A stretch of DNA of 64,000 bases from Billgrantia zhangzhouensis. Lineage in GTDB: Bacteria; Pseudomonadota; Gammaproteobacteria; Pseudomonadales; Halomonadaceae. Where the stretch lies: positions 124,001-188,000 of the forward strand of contig NZ_JABFTT010000004.1 of the NCBI RefSeq assembly GCF_021404465.1. The letters are read 5' to 3'. Every line of letters begins with the position of its first letter. Position 1 is the stretch's first letter. Positions 60,120 through 64,000 of the stretch are shown here, piece by piece. A model generated the notes under the pieces. It saw only the letters and a list, made by a program, of their open reading frames with translations, searched no databases and was not told the origin of the DNA. Both the position numbers and the translations under genes were made by a program.

Positions 60120-61825
60120 GCACGGACGTACGTGGTGGCGTGACCCCGCGGCGGCACCCGCCCATGGCGCCGATGGGCGCGATGCGTTATGGCTTGGTGC
60201 TGGGTCTGGTGATCCTGGCCATGCTGCTGCTCGCGGGAAGAATCGTGACGCTGCATGTCTTCGATCGTCCCTTTCTTCAGGGTCAGGGCGATGCCCGCAC
60301 CCTGCGCACCGAATCGCTTACCGCCCACCGGGGCATGATCACCGACCGCAACGGCGAGCCGCTGGCCATCTCCACGCCGGTCGTGACGCTCTGGGCCAAC
60401 CCCCAGGAAGTGCCCGACGATCGCATCCAGCGGTTGATGTTGGCGCAGGCGCTGGGTATGGGGCTGGACGATCTCGATGCCAGGCTGGAGCGTTTCGCCG
60501 AGCGCGAATTCATGTTCCTGCGACGTCAGTTGACGCCGGTTGCCGCCCAGCGGGTACTCGATCTTCGTGTACCGGGCGTTTACGCCCAACACGAGTACAA
60601 ACGTTACTACCCGGCCGGCGAGGTAGTGGCTCAGCTGCTCGGTGTGACCAACGTGGACGACATGGGGCAAGAGGGGGTGGAACTCGCTTACCAGCCCTAT
60701 TTGGCCGGCACTCCAGGCCAGCGGCGTGTGATCAAGGATCGACGCGGCCGTTTGGTGCGCGACCTGGCGATCCTGCGCGAGGCTCAGCCGGGCGGTGAGC
60801 TGACGCTTTCCATCGATCAGCGGCTGCAGTACATGGCCTACCGTGAGCTCAAGGCAGCGGTGGCCGAGCACAACGCCGACGGCGGCGTCGTGGTCATGAT
60901 GGATGCCCGGACCGGCGAGGTGCTGGCCATGGCCAATCAGCCCTCCTACAACCCCAACAACCGCGCAGGCATCGACCCTCGCGGCTTGCGCAATCAGGCC
61001 ATCGTCGACGTGTTCGAGCCGGGGTCGGTGATGAAGCCGTTGGCCATGGCTGCGATCATGGAGAGCGGTCGCTTCGACAGCGACGTGGTGGTGGATACCT
61101 CGCCGGGCTGGATGCGTATCGACCGCTTCACCATTCGCGACATTCGCAACTATGGCAGGCTGGATCTGGCGGGAATTCTGGAGAAATCGTCCAACATCGG
61201 CATGTCCAAGCTGGTATTGGAGCTCGACGACCCGTTGGTTCCCGATCTTTATCGGCGGCTCGGCTTCGGTCAGAGCACCGAAACGGGTTTCCCGGGCGAA
61301 GCCGTGGGGCACATGCCGGCTCCGGTGCGCTGGTCGCGCAGCCAGTGGGCAGCGCTCTCGTACGGCTATGGGCTATCGGCCTCGGCGTTGCAGTTGGCTA
61401 GTGCCTATACCGCCCTGGCCAATGGCGGGGTACGCCTGTCGCCCTCGCTGCTCAGGTTGGACGAGGCTCCCGCCGGTACGCCGACCATCGATCCGCAGGT
61501 AGCCCATGAGTTGCTACGCATCATGGAGCAATCCGTGCAGCCGGGAACCGGTGCCCGGCGTGCCATGGTGCCGGGCTACCGGGTGGCCGGGAAATCGGGT
61601 ACGGTGCGAAAGACCGGCGCCGCAGGCTATCAGGAAAACGCCTATCGCAGTTTGTTTGCCGGGATTGCACCGGTCTCCGATCCGCGCATCGTCACCATCG
61701 TCATGATCGATCATCCGCGGGGCGAGAGCTACTTTGGCGGTGCCGTGGCGGCACCGGTGTTCTCGCGTGTCACGGGTAGTGCTCTGCGCCTGCTCGATGT
61801 GCCACCGGATCAACGTTCGAGATGA
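60116..61825 (+). CDS. ftsI: Peptidoglycan D,D-transpeptidase FtsI (PBP3)
   Basis: A 569-residue division-specific class B penicillin-binding protein. One membrane span (about residues 26-46), a dimerisation/pedestal domain with RGMITDRNGEPLA, and the transpeptidase domain with active Ser304 in EPGSVMKP (S-x-x-K with Lys307), the SSN motif in EKSSNIGMS and the KSGT motif in AGKSGTVRK. The beta-lactam target for septation. Its ATG overlaps the ftsL stop. Confidence 0.97.
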   Translation: MSTDVRGGVTPRRHPPMAPMGAMRYGLVLGLVILAMLLLAGRIVTLHVFDRPFLQGQGDARTLRTESLTAHRGMITDRNGEPLAISTPVVTLWANPQEVPDDRIQRLMLAQALGMGLDDLDARLERFAEREFMFLRRQLTPVAAQRVLDLRVPGVYAQHEYKRYYPAGEVVAQLLGVTNVDDMGQEGVELAYQPYLAGTPGQRRVIKDRRGRLVRDLAILREAQPGGELTLSIDQRLQYMAYRELKAAVAEHNADGGVVVMMDARTGEVLAMANQPSYNPNNRAGIDPRGLRNQAIVDVFEPGSVMKPLAMAAIMESGRFDSDVVVDTSPGWMRIDRFTIRDIRNYGRLDLAGILEKSSNIGMSKLVLELDDPLVPDLYRRLGFGQSTETGFPGEAVGHMPAPVRWSRSQWAALSYGYGLSASALQLASAYTALANGGVRLSPSLLRLDEAPAGTPTIDPQVAHELLRIMEQSVQPGTGARRAMVPGYRVAGKSGTVRKTGAAGYQENAYRSLFAGIAPVSDPRIVTIVMIDHPRGESYFGGAVAAPVFSRVTGSALRLLDVPPDQRSR

Positions 61826-61856
61826 ACCCAGCCCTCCTTATGACCGAGGTGCGTCG

Positions 61857-63365
61857 ATGCAGGTAAGTGCTTCACGTCTTCAGGCGGCGCTGCGCCGCTG
61901 TTGGCCCGGCCTGTCGATGCCGGAGTTCGACACGTCCGTACCGGTTCGCCTGGTGCTCGACAGTCGCCAGGTTGCGCCGGGCGACATCTTCGTGGCTGTG
62001 CCGGGAGTGGCCGGCGACGGTCGTTCGTATCTGGCCCAGGCGTTCGAGGCCGGGGCCGCCCAGGTGCTCTATCACCTCGAGCCGGGTGAGGCGCCTCCCG
62101 CCGAAGCTTGCGACCGGCCGGTGCTTGGCTTGCCACTCCTGCGCCAGCGTCTCGGCGAACTGGGTCGCCTGCTGTTCGAGGTACCCGAGGCGATGGAGCT
62201 GATTGGCGTCACCGGGACCAATGGCAAGAGTTCCGTTACCCATTACATTGCCGAATTGAGCGATGCCCTGGGTCGTGATGCCGGTCTCATCGGCACGCTG
62301 GGCGTCGGTCGTCCCGGACGGCTCGCGGATACCGGGCTGACGACGCCAGGGCCGCTGACGCTGCAGGAGACGCTGGGCGCAATGGCCGCGCAGAGTATCG
62401 GACGGGTGACCATGGAAGTCTCTTCCCATGCGTTGGAACAGGGACGTCTCGACGGTTGCCATGTCACTGCGGCGGTATTCACCAACCTGAGCCGCGACCA
62501 TCTCGACTATCACGGCAGCATGGCGGCCTATGCCGCGGCCAAGGCGCGCCTGTTCCGTCGCTCCGAGCTTGCACTGGCCGTGGTCAACGCAGACGATCCG
62601 CTCGCACGTCTCATGCTGGCCGGCATTCAGGCCGGCGTGCGTGTGCTGGCGGTCGGTGACGACCCGGCGGCGACGCTGCGCGTGATCGACTGGCAGTCCA
62701 GCGACAGCGGCCAGTGGGCGCTGGTAGCTACCCCACAGGGGGAGCGCGCGCTCGAGCTTCCGTTGATGGGCCGCTTCAACCTCGACAACGTCCTGCTGGC
62801 CATCGCGACCTTATATGGCTTGGGGGAATCGCTCGATGCATTGTTCGCTGCGGCTTCGCGGCTCGAGCCGGTGCCGGGGCGCATGCAGCGGGTGGGGGGC
62901 ATGGACCGGCCGGTCGTGATCGTCGACTATGCGCATACACCGGAAGCGCTGGAGAATGCCCTGGGTGCGCTGCGCGCCCACTTGCCTGGCAAGGGGCGTC
63001 TGTGGTGTCTGTTCGGCTGTGGAGGGGATCGCGATAGCGGCAAGCGTCCGCTGATGGCGGCTGCCGCCGAACGACAGGCAGACTGGCTGGTCGTAACCGA
63101 CGACAATCCCCGAAGCGAGGATCCGCAGCGCATACGCGAGCAGATCCTGGCGGGACTCTCGGCCGGAGCCCGGCAGCGAATTCAGAACATCCCCGGGCGC
63201 GGAGAGGCGATTGCGCGCACCCTGGCGCAGGCGGCTGACGAAGACGTGGTCCTGATAGCCGGTAAGGGGCACGAGCCCTATCAGGAAATCGCCGGTGTGC
63301 GCCATCCTTTCAGCGATGTCGCCGAGGTCGAAGCCGCGCTGGCTCGCCGCAAGGAGAAACAATGA
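61857..63365 (+). CDS. murE: UDP-MurNAc-tripeptide synthetase MurE (meso-diaminopimelate type)
   Basis: A 502-residue Mur ligase that adds the third amino acid to the peptidoglycan stem. The ATP loop is GVTGTNGKSSVTHY, the Mur motif is EVSSHALEQGR, and DDNPRSEDP carries the DNPR specificity motif for meso-diaminopimelate, which fits a Gram-negative wall. The ATG at 61857 with GAGGTG at good spacing is chosen over the longer frame that lies within ftsI. Its stop overlaps the murF ATG. Confidence 0.96.
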   Translation: MQVSASRLQAALRRCWPGLSMPEFDTSVPVRLVLDSRQVAPGDIFVAVPGVAGDGRSYLAQAFEAGAAQVLYHLEPGEAPPAEACDRPVLGLPLLRQRLGELGRLLFEVPEAMELIGVTGTNGKSSVTHYIAELSDALGRDAGLIGTLGVGRPGRLADTGLTTPGPLTLQETLGAMAAQSIGRVTMEVSSHALEQGRLDGCHVTAAVFTNLSRDHLDYHGSMAAYAAAKARLFRRSELALAVVNADDPLARLMLAGIQAGVRVLAVGDDPAATLRVIDWQSSDSGQWALVATPQGERALELPLMGRFNLDNVLLAIATLYGLGESLDALFAAASRLEPVPGRMQRVGGMDRPVVIVDYAHTPEALENALGALRAHLPGKGRLWCLFGCGGDRDSGKRPLMAAAAERQADWLVVTDDNPRSEDPQRIREQILAGLSAGARQRIQNIPGRGEAIARTLAQAADEDVVLIAGKGHEPYQEIAGVRHPFSDVAEVEAALARRKEKQ

Positions 63366-64000
63366 GAGGCTCCGGTCTGCAGACCCTGAACGCCATTTGC
63401 GAAGCGCTCGGTATTGCGGCGCCCGAGAGCGATCTTCCCGTAGGCGACATCGTCAGCGACACCCGCCGGCTGACGCCTGGCAGCCTGTTCGTGGCGCTGC
63501 GCGGTGAACGTTTCGACGCGCACGATTTCGTCGCCCAGGCGCGTGAGGCGGGGGCGGTGGCGGCCCTGGTCGAGCACCGCGTCGATGACACGTTGCCGCA
63601 ACTGCTGGTTCCCGACACTCGCCTGGCACTGGGGCTACTGGGCCGTGTCAGGCGTCGCGCCTGGGGTGGCCCGCTGGTGGCAGTGACCGGCAATAGCGGC
63701 AAGACCAGCGTCAAGGAGCTGTTGGCCCAAGTACTCGGCCAGCGGGGCAAGACCCTGGCAACGCTGGGCAATCTCAATAACGATATCGGTGCTCCGCTCA
63801 CCCTGCTGGGACTCACCGACGAGCATCGTCAGGCGGTAGTGGAACTGGGGGCCAACCATATCGGAGAGATCGCCTGGACCGCCACGCTTGCCGAGCCTCA
63901 GGTAGCCATCATCACCAACGTCACCGGGGCCCACATCGGCGAATTCGGCGGCATGGGCCAGATCGCCCAGGCCAAGGCCGAGATACTGGTCGGCCTGGGG
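63362..64000 (+). CDS. murF: UDP-MurNAc-tripeptide--D-alanyl-D-alanine ligase MurF, N-terminal part
   Basis: The first 213 codons of murF; the gene continues past the right edge. It starts at ATG overlapping the murE stop (ATGA). The N-terminal uridine-binding domain (about 25-95, DIVSDTRRLTPGSLFVALRGERFDAHDF) and the ATP loop VTGNSGKTSVKELL (GNSGKT at 110-115) with NLNNDIGAPLTLL and ELGANHIGEI are typical. It adds D-Ala-D-Ala to complete the pentapeptide. Confidence 0.95.
   Translation, partial: MRGSGLQTLNAICEALGIAAPESDLPVGDIVSDTRRLTPGSLFVALRGERFDAHDFVAQAREAGAVAALVEHRVDDTLPQLLVPDTRLALGLLGRVRRRAWGGPLVAVTGNSGKTSVKELLAQVLGQRGKTLATLGNLNNDIGAPLTLLGLTDEHRQAVVELGANHIGEIAWTATLAEPQVAIITNVTGAHIGEFGGMGQIAQAKAEILVGLG

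Overview
This is a high-GC chromosomal segment from a gammaproteobacterium, most likely a halomonad (Halomonas or a close relative). The assignment rests on protein character and on gene order. From gatB (about 14.6 kb) to the right edge the order closely follows the Pseudomonas-type order gatCAB / mreBCD-maf-rng-yhdP-tldD / yjgA / pmbA / npr-rapZ-ptsN-hpf-rpoN-lptBAC-kdsCD / mlaFEDCB-ibaG-murA-hisGD / degS-algW / zapE / rplM-rpsI-petABC-sspAB / dolP-gmhA-yraN-lpoA / rsmI-rnpB-rsmH-ftsLI-murEF. It is almost entirely core chromosome. I see no prophage, integron, transposase gene, CRISPR array, tRNA gene or toxin/defence island.

Region 1 (1-14.5 kb) is a polyamine uptake and catabolism cluster. 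It holds the end of one PuuA-like glutamine-synthetase-family ligase, a PotFGHI ABC importer, a PuuB-like FAD oxidase, an outlying glycine-zipper protein, a second PuuA-like ligase on the minus strand, a PuuD hydrolase, a SpuC-type aminotransferase, a PuuC-type aldehyde dehydrogenase, an rmuC gene and a PuuR-type XRE-cupin repressor on the minus strand. Parts for both the gamma-glutamylated (Puu) and the direct transamination (Spu) route are present, ending in GABA or related acids.

Region 2 (14.5-30.2 kb) holds the GatCAB amidotransferase, the MreBCD shape operon running into maf, rng, yhdP and tldD, then yjgA (darP) and pmbA. mreC has no ordinary start codon where the conserved N-terminus begins. 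A nested palindromic repeat lies between tldD and yjgA.

Region 3 (30.2-46 kb) holds the PTS-Ntr/rpoN/Lpt/Kds block on the minus strand and the Mla phospholipid-transport operon, ibaG, murA, hisG and hisD on the plus strand, followed by a DegS/AlgW periplasmic protease. The divergent gap between kdsD and mlaF carries a frameshifted, truncated remnant of the yrbG-type Ca2+/Na+ antiporter gene. A palindromic MITE-like element sits between mlaD and mlaC. hisC is missing after hisD.

Region 4 (46-64 kb) holds a NIF3-like gene, yhcB, zapE, the L13/S9 operon with a leader hairpin and a clear intrinsic terminator, the cytochrome bc1 operon, sspAB, dolP, gmhA/diaA, yraN, lpoA, rsmI, the RNase P RNA, and the start of the division/cell-wall cluster (rsmH, ftsL, ftsI, murE, truncated murF). 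mraZ is absent from its usual place in front of rsmH.

I did not find a wholly new biological system. The most rewarding observations are the mreC start, the yrbG remnant, the two structured repeats, the Trp at a specificity position in PotF, and the local losses of hisC and mraZ.
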